A stretch of 8,665 bases of DNA from Cyanobacteriota bacterium (GCA_027619675.1 JAQCHG010000040.1:1-8665), one strand, 5' to 3'; shown: positions 1 through 5,647, counted from the stretch's first letter. The notes: generated by a model from the sequence alone, not told the origin. Program-made: numbers and translations.

Positions 1-255
1 CGTGGCCAGGGCGATCGCCCGCCGCGCCGTCCCCACCCCTGGATCCACCACCACCGTATGCACCGTACCGCAGGGGAAATAGGGGTAGGCCGACAGCAGG
101 GCAAACCGCGCCGCCGCCACATCTTGCGGGGCAATCCCATGGGTGAGGTCAATGACCGTAGCGGTGGGGGCCAAGGTGGCGATCGCCCCTTTCATCACCC
201 CCACATAGGGATCCCGCAGTCCAAAGTCCGTCAGCAGTGTGATGATGGCCGCCAT
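1..255 (-). CDS. SAM hydroxide adenosyltransferase / SAM hydrolase family protein (N-terminal 85 residues; 3' end beyond the window)
   Basis: Partial gene; only the N-terminal 85 codons are present and the frame is open to the window edge. The protein starts MAAIITLLTDFGLRDPYVG and continues with VMKGAIATLAPTATVIDLTH, GIAPQDVAAARFALL, YFPCGTVHTVVVDPGVGTAR. These are the signatures of the SAM hydroxide adenosyltransferase N-terminal domain (formerly DUF62, related to fluorinase/chlorinase). Known members split S-adenosylmethionine into adenosine and methionine using water/hydroxide; the halogenating members have a different active-site loop. Visible conserved residues are Asp10 in LTDFG, Asp71 in VDPGVG and the Arg78-Arg79 pair; the catalytic His and the C-terminal domain lie outside the window. 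The ATG at 255 is chosen because family members begin right before ITLLTDFG; no close Shine-Dalgarno is visible (AGGGA lies about 13 bases upstream). It follows egtD on the same strand but is separated by a strong terminator, so it is probably transcribed on its own. The physiological role in cyanobacteria is not known to me. Confidence 0.9.
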   Translation of the reverse strand, partial: MAAIITLLTDFGLRDPYVGVMKGAIATLAPTATVIDLTHGIAPQDVAAARFALLSAYPYFPCGTVHTVVVDPGVGTARRAIALAT

Positions 256-330
256 GGCATCATGAAGTTCCCTAAAGTTCTGCGAACCAAACGCAACCTT
301 TCTTTGCAAGGGGCAAGACTTTTTCGCTAT

Positions 331-376
331 GGTTAAAAGCGTAAGGGCGGGATTCCTGTGGGGACCCCGCCCTTAC
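331..376 (-). terminator. Rho-independent-type terminator after egtD
   Basis: A perfect 11-bp inverted repeat, GTAAGGGCGGG at 341-351 and CCCGCCCTTAC at 366-376, encloses a 14-base loop. Read on the minus strand the stem is followed by GCTTTTAACC, a short T tract. It lies just downstream of the egtD stop at 399 and upstream of the SAM hydrolase gene, which fits a transcription stop between the two genes. The loop can form a small inner TCC/GGA stem. The T tract is short, so efficiency is uncertain. Confidence 0.7.
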
Positions 377-398
377 TAGGTTTTAGGGCTGGGTTGTC

Positions 399-1472
399 CT
401 ATGGGCGCTGGCACAACAGCAGGGCAAACCAACCTTGGGGATCGCTGAAGGTATGAAGCACCTGGAGCCCATGGCGCTGCAAGTCTTGGCCCAACTGGTC
501 TAGATCAAACTTGCGGGAAATCTCGCTCAGTAGCCGTTCCCCCGCCCCAAAGGGAACGGTGAGATCTAAGTCCTTGAGGGTCACCGTTTGATCCCGCAGG
601 CTTTCAATGTGCATTTCAATTTGGCGATCGCCTTCGTTGTAGAACGCAACGTGGCGAAATTGGCTGAGGTCAAAGTTGCCCTGAAACCGCCAGTTCAGAT
701 GGGCCAGCATGTTGAGATTAAAGGCCGCCGTCACCCCCTGGGCATCGTTGTAGGCCGCCTCCAGCAGTGCTCGATCCTTATGCAGATCCACCCCCAGCAA
801 AAAATAGTCCCCCGGCTCTAGGGCCTGGGCCACCTGCTGCATAAAGGCCGTACACCGTTGGGGGGGCAGGTTCCCCAGGGTGCTGCCAATGAAGGCCACC
901 ATGCGGCGGGGAAACTTAGCGGCGGGCAGGTGGGCCAAGGCAGCGTCGTAGGTGCCCACCACCCCATGCACCGTCAGGGCAGGATAGTCCCGCAGCAGTT
1001 GATGGGCGGTGTCTTCTAACATGCCGCCACTGACATCCACAGGGACGTAGTGCAAGGGGGTGCCCTGCTGCTGATAGGCATCGAGCAGAATGCGGGTTTT
1101 GCTGGCACTGCCGCTGCCCAGTTCCACCAAATCACAGGCCCCCACCCGCTGGGAGATCGCGCTGCCCTGGGCTAGCAAAATCCCCCGTTCGGTCCGGGTG
1201 GGGTAATACTCTGGCAGGGCGGTGATGTGTTCAAACAACCGGGATCCCTGATCGTCGTAGAAATACTTGGGCGGTAAGGCTTTGGGGGTTTGCCGCAGCC
1301 CCGTGATCACATCTTGTCCCTCCACCTCGGCGTCAGCACCGGGGAGCGCAAGACGATATTCCACCATGAGACGAGGGTTCAAGGCCGATTCGTTAGGTGC
1401 ATCGCGATGGTGGGCGGGTAAGGGAGATGCAGACCCAGCGGTAGAGCGGCTCGGGGAAGAATTGACAACCAT
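399..1472 (-). CDS. egtD: EgtD, L-histidine N-alpha-methyltransferase (hercynine synthesis)
   Basis: Catalyses three successive SAM-dependent methylations of the histidine alpha-amino group to hercynine, the first committed step of ergothioneine synthesis; cytosolic. With the start used here the protein has 357 residues. Visible family motifs: PKYFYDDQGSRLFE (69-82), LPEYYPTRTE, the SAM-binding VELGSGSASKTRILLD (GSGSAS at 119-124), AFIGSTLGNLPP (GSTLGNL at 196-202, holding the Asn known to bind the histidine carboxylate), YNDAQGVTAAFNLN and LLSEISRKF (314-322), whose Glu and Ser correspond to the mycobacterial residues contacting the imidazole. The start is uncertain. The frame is open up to an ATG at 1544 (381 residues); ATGs also occur at 1472 and 1367 (322 residues, close to the roughly 320 of the mycobacterial enzyme). 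None has a clear ribosome binding site. I chose 1472 because the stretch just before Met at 1367 (NPRL, then MVEYRL) looks like the N-terminal RL-IEYL segment I recall from other cyanobacterial homologues. It sits downstream of egtB with a 152-base gap. Confidence 0.93.
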   Translation of the reverse strand: MVVNSSPSRSTAGSASPLPAHHRDAPNESALNPRLMVEYRLALPGADAEVEGQDVITGLRQTPKALPPKYFYDDQGSRLFEHITALPEYYPTRTERGILLAQGSAISQRVGACDLVELGSGSASKTRILLDAYQQQGTPLHYVPVDVSGGMLEDTAHQLLRDYPALTVHGVVGTYDAALAHLPAAKFPRRMVAFIGSTLGNLPPQRCTAFMQQVAQALEPGDYFLLGVDLHKDRALLEAAYNDAQGVTAAFNLNMLAHLNWRFQGNFDLSQFRHVAFYNEGDRQIEMHIESLRDQTVTLKDLDLTVPFGAGERLLSEISRKFDLDQLGQDLQRHGLQVLHTFSDPQGWFALLLCQRP

Positions 1473-1624
1473 ACAAGGGATTGAAAGACGACAGGGATCG
1501 GGGCAGGGGTCTGCCCACAGGATCCCGTTGCGATAGCGCTTCAAGCACGCGATCCCCTTGATCCCAGCTATATCCTGCCACCAGATGTTAAACCCCTGGT
1601 GAAGACCCCCTAAATGAATTCTGA

Positions 1625-2758
1625 TTAGGGGCTAAGGGAACGGGCACAGCGGATCCCGGCAAAGAGTTCTCGCACATGGGGATGGTACCAATTCCGGAAG
1701 CTGGGCCGCTGGCACGGCAGCCCCGTGGCCGCACTCGCCCCCCGCAGTACCCGGTGCTGGCCGTCGAAATAGGCTTGGGAATACCCCCGGTAGGGAAAGG
1801 GCTGAAACCCTGGGTAACCCTCGAACCAGGTGGCGGTCCATTCCCAAATCCCCAGGGTGAGGGGGGTGCGCTGAGCAGCCCATTCCCACTCTGGCTCTGT
1901 GGGGAGCCGCAGCCCCCGGAACCGGGCGTAGGCGTCGGCTTCGTACCAACTGACCCCACAAACCGGGTGGCGATCGCCCTCGCCATCCCCCCGATTCTCC
2001 CCCGGCCAATAGCGGGGCTGGGTGATCCCTGCCGCTTGCCGCCACTGCCATCCCGCCGCCGTCCACCAGTCGGCAGTGTCATAGCCCCCCGCCGCCATAA
2101 AGTCTCGATATTCCCCCACGGTGACGGGGGTGGCCGCCAGGGCAAAGGGGGCAACGGTGACGGTATGCACTGGCCGTTCATTATCCAAAGCGTCTGGGCG
2201 ATCGCACCCCATCTGGCCCTGCCCCCCCGCAAAGGTGAACCACCGCCCCACCGCCGCCTCGGGGGGCAGCGGCACCGTGGGCAACCCCGCCGGGGGCTGG
2301 GGCCAACGGTGCAGGGTCAGCACCAGGGTGGCGGTTTCTAAATGCTGGCTCTCGTGTTGCAGCAGCCACAGCCACAGCCGCAATTGATCCAGCACGGGAG
2401 CCTGATCTAGGTAGGCTAGGGTGCGATCGCGCACGGTGGCGAGGAAGGCCAGTAACGCCGCCAGATCGGGCAAATGCTGGCGCTCCGCCTTGGGCAAACC
2501 ATCGGCGGCAAACAACCGTCGCTGGGCAGGCGTCACGATCGCCTGCCCCTGCAACTGCTCCAAAATCCACAGGGCTTCGGTAAAGGCAATGTGGCCCAAG
2601 TGCCAACCGATGGGGCTAAAGGCAGGGTGGGCTTGACGGCAGCGTTCCGCCTCGCTGAGGTCCGTCGCTAGGGCCAGGGTGCGTTGGCGGCAGGCGTGGA
2701 AGGCTCGCCTGAGTTCGGCCCGCGCCTGATCAGGACTCAGGAGATGCCAAGGGGGCAC
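1625..2758 (-). CDS. egtB: EgtB, ergothioneine-type non-heme iron sulfoxide synthase
   Basis: Oxygen- and Fe(II)-dependent enzyme that forms the C-S bond between hercynine and a cysteine-type thiol and oxidises it to the sulfoxide. Domains in order: N-terminal DinB-like four-helix domain (about 10-150) with the three iron-ligand histidines at His56 in GWHLGHIAFTEALWIL and His135/His139 in HESQHLET; then a formylglycine-generating-enzyme-like (SUMF1) domain (about 170-374) with MGCDRPDALDNERPVHTV, HPVCGVSWYEADAYA, LRLPTEPEWEWAA, WEWTATWFEGYPGF, HRVLRGAS and RPSFRNWYHPHVRELFAGIR. At 377 residues it is shorter than the roughly 430 of mycobacterial EgtB. The start is a GTG at 2758 (VPPWHLLSPDQARAELRRAF), 29 bases inside the end of egtC; another in-frame GTG at 2794 would add 12 residues. 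No ATG lies in a sensible place, and the frame further upstream is only a shadow of egtC. The overlap suggests one message and possibly translational coupling with egtC. The thiol donor cannot be settled from sequence. Confidence 0.92.
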   Translation of the reverse strand: MPPWHLLSPDQARAELRRAFHACRQRTLALATDLSEAERCRQAHPAFSPIGWHLGHIAFTEALWILEQLQGQAIVTPAQRRLFAADGLPKAERQHLPDLAALLAFLATVRDRTLAYLDQAPVLDQLRLWLWLLQHESQHLETATLVLTLHRWPQPPAGLPTVPLPPEAAVGRWFTFAGGQGQMGCDRPDALDNERPVHTVTVAPFALAATPVTVGEYRDFMAAGGYDTADWWTAAGWQWRQAAGITQPRYWPGENRGDGEGDRHPVCGVSWYEADAYARFRGLRLPTEPEWEWAAQRTPLTLGIWEWTATWFEGYPGFQPFPYRGYSQAYFDGQHRVLRGASAATGLPCQRPSFRNWYHPHVRELFAGIRCARSLSP

Positions 2759-3557
2759 GGTGGAGGGAGCGGAGGCTGTGGAACTCGGGATCACGGTGGG
2801 GGGTGAGGGTAAACAATACCGCCTCGGGGCAGGGCTGCCAGGGGCCGTCAAACAGGGGTTCAGAGGCGACCACGCTGGCCCCCGCCAAGTAGTCGGGATG
2901 GCGCAACCAGTATAGGGAAGGGGCGGCCCCATGGGTGGCAAAGCGGGTGGCCACCAGTTGGCTACCGTCACTCGCCAGCAGATTGGCCGCCACGGGAGTG
3001 TCGTGGTCATAGGCCAGGGTAGCCAGTTGGGTGAGGGCGATCGCCACGGCGTCCTTCAAGCTGGGCTGGGGCTGCTGGTAGAGGGCATCGAGCACCAGCC
3101 CCCAAATGTGTTCAGAGTCGGTGCTGCCCCGCACTTGGCGATAGGCGCGATCGCCCATGGCCGCCCCCAGGGGCCGATACAGGGTGTTGCGAAACCGCTG
3201 GATATAGCCGTTGTGGCAAAACAGCCACGGCCCGGTTTGAAAGGGCTGGCAATTAACCACATCCACCCCCTGACCCGGAGTGGCGCTGCGGGCATAGGCC
3301 ACAAAACACCCCGCCTCAACGTAGCGCCCCAGGGAGTCGAGGTTGCCATCGTTCCACATGGGTAACACGCTGCGGTACGTGAAGGGGGGTTGGGATTTGC
3401 GATGGTCGTACCACCCCAGCCCAAAGCCATCTGCATTCATCAGGGCCACCGCCAGTTCCTTGGGAGCGTAGCTTTGCACCAGCAGCGAATGGGGCGGCTC
3501 AGTCACCAACTGCGCCAGGGGAATGGGTGCGCCCAGATATCCCAACAAACGACACAT
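2730..3557 (-). CDS. egtC: EgtC-type class II glutamine amidotransferase (gamma-glutamyl hercynylcysteine sulfoxide amidohydrolase)
   Basis: Class II (Ntn) glutamine amidotransferase-like hydrolase of 275 residues. Cys2 right after the initiator Met is the expected N-terminal nucleophile, exposed after Met removal (MCRLLGYLG). Other family motifs are NADGFGLGWY (41-50), VAYARSAT (86-93), NCQPFQ (102-107), FCHNGYI (113-119), GSTDSEHIWGL (144-154) and ASEPL (231-235). In mycobacteria EgtC removes glutamate from the gamma-glutamyl hercynylcysteine sulfoxide produced by EgtB. The assignment rests on the fold plus its position directly upstream of, and overlapping, egtB; by sequence alone it could be a generic YafJ-type amidotransferase. 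The ATG at 3557 is fixed by the need for Cys at position 2. The last residues (about 266-275, rich in Arg, Pro and Ser) are encoded in the overlap with egtB and are probably not conserved. No obvious Shine-Dalgarno. Confidence 0.88.
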   Translation of the reverse strand: MCRLLGYLGAPIPLAQLVTEPPHSLLVQSYAPKELAVALMNADGFGLGWYDHRKSQPPFTYRSVLPMWNDGNLDSLGRYVEAGCFVAYARSATPGQGVDVVNCQPFQTGPWLFCHNGYIQRFRNTLYRPLGAAMGDRAYRQVRGSTDSEHIWGLVLDALYQQPQPSLKDAVAIALTQLATLAYDHDTPVAANLLASDGSQLVATRFATHGAAPSLYWLRHPDYLAGASVVASEPLFDGPWQPCPEAVLFTLTPHRDPEFHSLRSLHRAPLASPES

Positions 3558-3616
3558 AGGCAGTTAATTCAAAAGACGGTAGTCGTTCCTGCTTGGATAA
3601 TCCGAAGATCAAAACT

Positions 3617-4384
3617 TCAATCAAAAATCGCTTCGCCGGGTTCAGATGCATAGATGTAGTCATAGTCAAACTGAAAGGCGTTGGGGGTGCGAATAATCCC
3701 AAAGCCTAAATTGCCCACCACTTCTGCGGTGAAGGTGGCCATGACTAATTCCACCAAGCGCTTGCCCTGGAGATCGGGTTTTTGCACGTAATAATCCCGG
3801 CGGGCAAAAAATTGCCCCTCATCCTTTGGCACAATGATGCCGTTAATGCGATGGGTGTGTTGAATGGGGCGAATGTAGGTGCGAATGAACTCTTCTTGGC
3901 TAATTTGCAGACGATACAGGCGCTCTTGCTGGGACCAACTCATGGTGAAAATCAGCTTAATCAGCTCAAACCCCAACACATAGCTAAAGACGCTACTGCG
4001 TTCTTGGGTGCTAATCATCAAGCGCAGGGCCGATTCTAAATACAAATCAGGTTGCTGGCGGGCATCTTGGGCGGAATGGATATAGAACTGACGAATGTAG
4101 CTCCGCAGTAGGGCTTGGGTCAGCTCGGTATCAATGTGAAATTGGCGCAGATAGCTGCTAACTTTTTGCCGCGTATCCTGGTCTTGAATTACCCGCAAAA
4201 CCAGGCCGTCAGCGGTGTAATCATCCAGAAATTCCGCCTGGGTTTCAGGGTTAGAGGCGGAGAGCAAATGGCAGAGGGACAGCACATAGCGCCGTTGTTC
4301 CCAAGGCAAACTCTCTAGCCATTGCTTGGCGGCCCACGGCAAGGAACCAAAAATTGGGTCATGGTCGGGCTGCACGAAGACCAT
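3617..4384 (-). CDS. Conserved cyanobacterial protein of unknown function (255 residues)
   Basis: I do not recognise a function. The sequence has the look of a strongly conserved cyanobacterial family: MVFVQPDHDPIFGSLPWAAK, WLESLPWEQRRYVLSLCHLL, FLDDYTADGLVLRVIQDQDT, a mostly helical middle including SYIRQFYIHSAQDARQQPDL and FSYVLGFELIKLIFTMSWSQ, then RINGIIVPKDEGQFFARRDYY and a C-terminus rich in Tyr and acidic residues (FDYDYIYASEPGEAIFD). There is no signal peptide or clear transmembrane segment, so it is predicted soluble. No nucleotide-binding loop, metal-binding Cys/His cluster or DNA-binding helix is evident. The start is the ATG at 4384; no strong ribosome binding site. Base composition differs from its neighbours: two 60-base lines inside it are each 29/60 GC, and there is no HIP1 site. 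It ends 59 bases before egtC with no terminator visible between them, so it may be co-transcribed with the ergothioneine genes. Confidence 0.85.
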   Translation of the reverse strand: MVFVQPDHDPIFGSLPWAAKQWLESLPWEQRRYVLSLCHLLSASNPETQAEFLDDYTADGLVLRVIQDQDTRQKVSSYLRQFHIDTELTQALLRSYIRQFYIHSAQDARQQPDLYLESALRLMISTQERSSVFSYVLGFELIKLIFTMSWSQQERLYRLQISQEEFIRTYIRPIQHTHRINGIIVPKDEGQFFARRDYYVQKPDLQGKRLVELVMATFTAEVVGNLGFGIIRTPNAFQFDYDYIYASEPGEAIFD

Positions 4385-4803
4385 GGGTGGTTAAATCCGT
4401 AATTTCCCTAAAGGCTAGGCTTCCCTCAGATTTCCTATCCGTATCGTCTCGGAGATTGGAGATGATGGTGAAAATAGGGCCTATGCCCGAGGCTCAGCGA
4501 GGGCCAGGGGCAGGGGCACCTAGAGAGCCCTATTGGTTGGGACCTACGCAACATAGTCCCGAATTTCTCGGTCTTCCGTTGGGGCAAGGGGCTTAAGCCC
4601 CTTGTTCATCGGCATGGCTGCGCAAGACCTGTGTGTAAATCTTCCAGGGTCCTCGGCTGCCTTCAGGATGACCATCTTACGGTACAAGCTGAAATGTCAC
4701 CCCTAAATCTATGGCTCATTGATGCAAACCGCATGAATCGGGCAACGGGGATCGGCATCCCAATCGGGGACCGTGCCCCCGTCGCCCCATGGGTAAGCCA
4801 GCG
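4385..4803. other. 419-base intergenic region between the unknown gene and the molybdoenzyme gene
   Basis: No gene is supported here. It holds the MITE-like repeat at 4539-4630. The part next to 4384 (4385-4538) must hold any promoter of the unknown gene/egt genes, but I see no convincing -35/-10 pair on the minus strand. The part 4631-4803, downstream of the molybdoenzyme, shows no clear terminator. A plus-strand open frame through 4354-4596 is considered spurious: its end is made by the repeat. Confidence 0.6.
4539..4630. repeat. MITE-like dispersed repeat, copy A (diverged)
   Basis: A 92-base element related to the one at 5448-5538: 59 of 77 aligned columns (4546-4622 against 5455-5530, one gap) are identical by hand alignment, about 77%. 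Its centre is a perfect 20-base palindrome, CAAGGGGCTTAAGCCCCTTG, at 4585-4604. The ends (GGGACCTACGCA at 4539-4550 and, on the other strand, AGGTCTTGCGCA from 4630-4619) are imperfect inverted repeats matching at 8 of 12 positions. There is no coding capacity. The central hairpin could also fold in RNA on either strand but lacks a T tract, so a terminator role is weak. Confidence 0.65.
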
Positions 4804-5400
4804 CTAAAATCCGAGATCGCTATACCGCTCTTCTGCCCAGGGCTCCCCCCGGCGATGGTAGCCATTGCGCTCCCAGAACCCCAGGGCTTCCTCCGCCAGG
4901 AACTCTAGGGTTTGGATCCACTTAGCGCTTTTCCAGGCGTAGAGGTGGGGCACCACCACCCGCACCGGGCCGCCATGGTCGGGGGGCAAGGGCTCGCCAT
5001 AGAGGGTGTGGGCCAGAAAGTTGTCGGGGCGGACAAAATCCGCCAGGGCCAGGTTGGTGGTGTAGCCGCCGTAGCAGTGCATCAGCACATGGGTGGCCCC
5101 TGGGTGCAGGGTGATCTGGGCCATCAGGTCAGCGATCGCCACGCCTGTCCATGTCACATCTAGCTTGGACCAGGTGGTGACGCAGTGGAAATCGGCGGTG
5201 AAGTCCTGCTGGGGCAAGGCCATCAGGTCTTGCCAGCTTAGGGTTTGGGCCTCGGCTAACCCGGTAATGGTCAAGCTCCAGTCAGCGGCGGCCACCTGGG
5301 GGGTCTCACCATAGGTCAGCACAGGGAAGCCCTTGGCTAGGTGCTGCCCCGGCGGCACCCGATCCGCCAGATCCGCCCCTGGTTTCTCAAAATATTTCAT
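4804..5400 (-). CDS. Molybdopterin-dependent oxidoreductase, sulfite oxidase / MsrP (YedY) catalytic-domain family, cytosolic
   Basis: A 198-residue protein made of essentially one oxidoreductase molybdopterin-binding domain. Visible features: WSLTITGLAEAQTLSWQDLMALP (41-63), the molybdenum-ligand cysteine Cys73 in DFHCVTTWSKLDVTWTGV, then MHCYGGYTTNLALADF (107-122), DHGGPVRVVVPHLYAWKSAKW (141-161) and the C-terminal WERNGYHRRGEPWAEERYSDLGF. The family binds mono-pyranopterin molybdenum cofactor and does oxygen-atom transfer on sulfite, sulfoxides or similar substrates; the actual substrate is unknown here. It has no Tat signal peptide (unlike MsrP), no heme domain (unlike sulfite oxidase) and no C-terminal dimerisation domain, so it is predicted to be a minimal cytosolic form. 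The ATG at 5400 is preceded by AGGTAAGG, supporting the start. It stands alone between two gaps, each with a MITE-like repeat. Confidence 0.9.
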   Translation of the reverse strand: MKYFEKPGADLADRVPPGQHLAKGFPVLTYGETPQVAAADWSLTITGLAEAQTLSWQDLMALPQQDFTADFHCVTTWSKLDVTWTGVAIADLMAQITLHPGATHVLMHCYGGYTTNLALADFVRPDNFLAHTLYGEPLPPDHGGPVRVVVPHLYAWKSAKWIQTLEFLAEEALGFWERNGYHRRGEPWAEERYSDLGF

Positions 5401-5410
5401 GCCCTTACCT
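5401..5410 (-). promoter_or_regulatory. Possible ribosome binding site of the molybdoenzyme gene
   Basis: On the minus strand AGGTAAGGGC runs directly into the ATG at 5400. AGG lies 8-10 bases before the start codon, a usual Shine-Dalgarno spacing. It is one of the few recognisable ribosome binding sites in the window and supports this start. Confidence 0.4.
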
Positions 5411-5447
5411 GCCTGAGCGCCACAGCATCATCGGTTTGATCATACTG

Positions 5448-5538
5448 AGGACTGACGCAACGCGCTCCCGGATCCTCGGCGTTCCCTGAGGGCAAGGGGC
5501 TGAAGCCCCTTGTTCGTCGGTGCGACTGCGTGGGTCCT
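5448..5538. repeat. MITE-like dispersed repeat, copy B
   Basis: A 91-base element with 12-base terminal inverted repeats: AGGACTGACGCA at 5448-5459 and, on the opposite strand, AGGACCCACGCA from 5538-5527 (10 of 12 match). The centre is a near-perfect palindrome, CAAGGGGCTGAAGCCCCTTG, at 5493-5512. It is a second copy of the element at 4539-4630, in the same orientation. The size, terminal repeats, lack of coding capacity and location in a gap fit a miniature inverted-repeat element moved by a transposase elsewhere. A clean target-site duplication is not visible. Confidence 0.7.
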
Positions 5539-5615
5539 GATATTGTTACGGCTCTGGGGCGGGGCTGTTGATTAGGCACCTAGTTGAGCTTGGCGCGAAT
5601 AACCCTACCTTCTGG

Positions 5616-5647
5616 CTCCCTATCTCCCATGCTCCCCAGCTCCCCCA
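5616..5647. repeat. Short tandem repeat, four imperfect 8-bp units
   Basis: Four consecutive 8-base units, CTCCCTAT, CTCCCATG, CTCCCCAG and CTCCCCCA, share CTCCC at the start of each. This resembles the short tandemly repeated repetitive (STRR) sequences known from intergenic regions of filamentous cyanobacteria, although those are usually heptamers. It lies 65 bases downstream of the ileS stop. Confidence 0.55.

Noticed and set aside
58..336. Plus-strand open frame of 92 codons
   Set aside because: It is antisense to the well-supported SAM hydrolase-family gene and runs into the terminator region; composition is low-complexity Gly/Arg/His typical of an antisense shadow.
1579..1601. Small inverted repeat CACCAG/CTGGTG between egtB and egtD as a terminator
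   Set aside because: Only 6 bp of stem with an 11-base loop and no T tract on the minus strand; too weak, and an operon read-through into egtD is more likely.
2759..3010. N-terminal extension of egtB to the ATG at 3010 (461 residues)
   Set aside because: The added 84 codons lie entirely inside egtC in another frame and are Pro/Trp-rich without homology to the DinB domain; the EgtB domain begins after the GTG at 2758.
4354..4596. Plus-strand open frame of 80 codons across the start of the unknown gene and repeat A
   Set aside because: It begins antisense to the unknown gene, ends inside the palindromic repeat and shows no protein-family features.
4585..4604. 20-base palindrome as a dedicated terminator for the molybdoenzyme gene
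   Set aside because: It is about 200 bases past the stop codon, is part of a dispersed repeat also found at 5493-5512, and has no T tract on either side.
4670..4711. Possible insertion-sequence end (minus strand GGGGTGACATTTCA)
   Set aside because: It reads like a transposon terminus, but no inverted partner or transposase fragment is present in the window.
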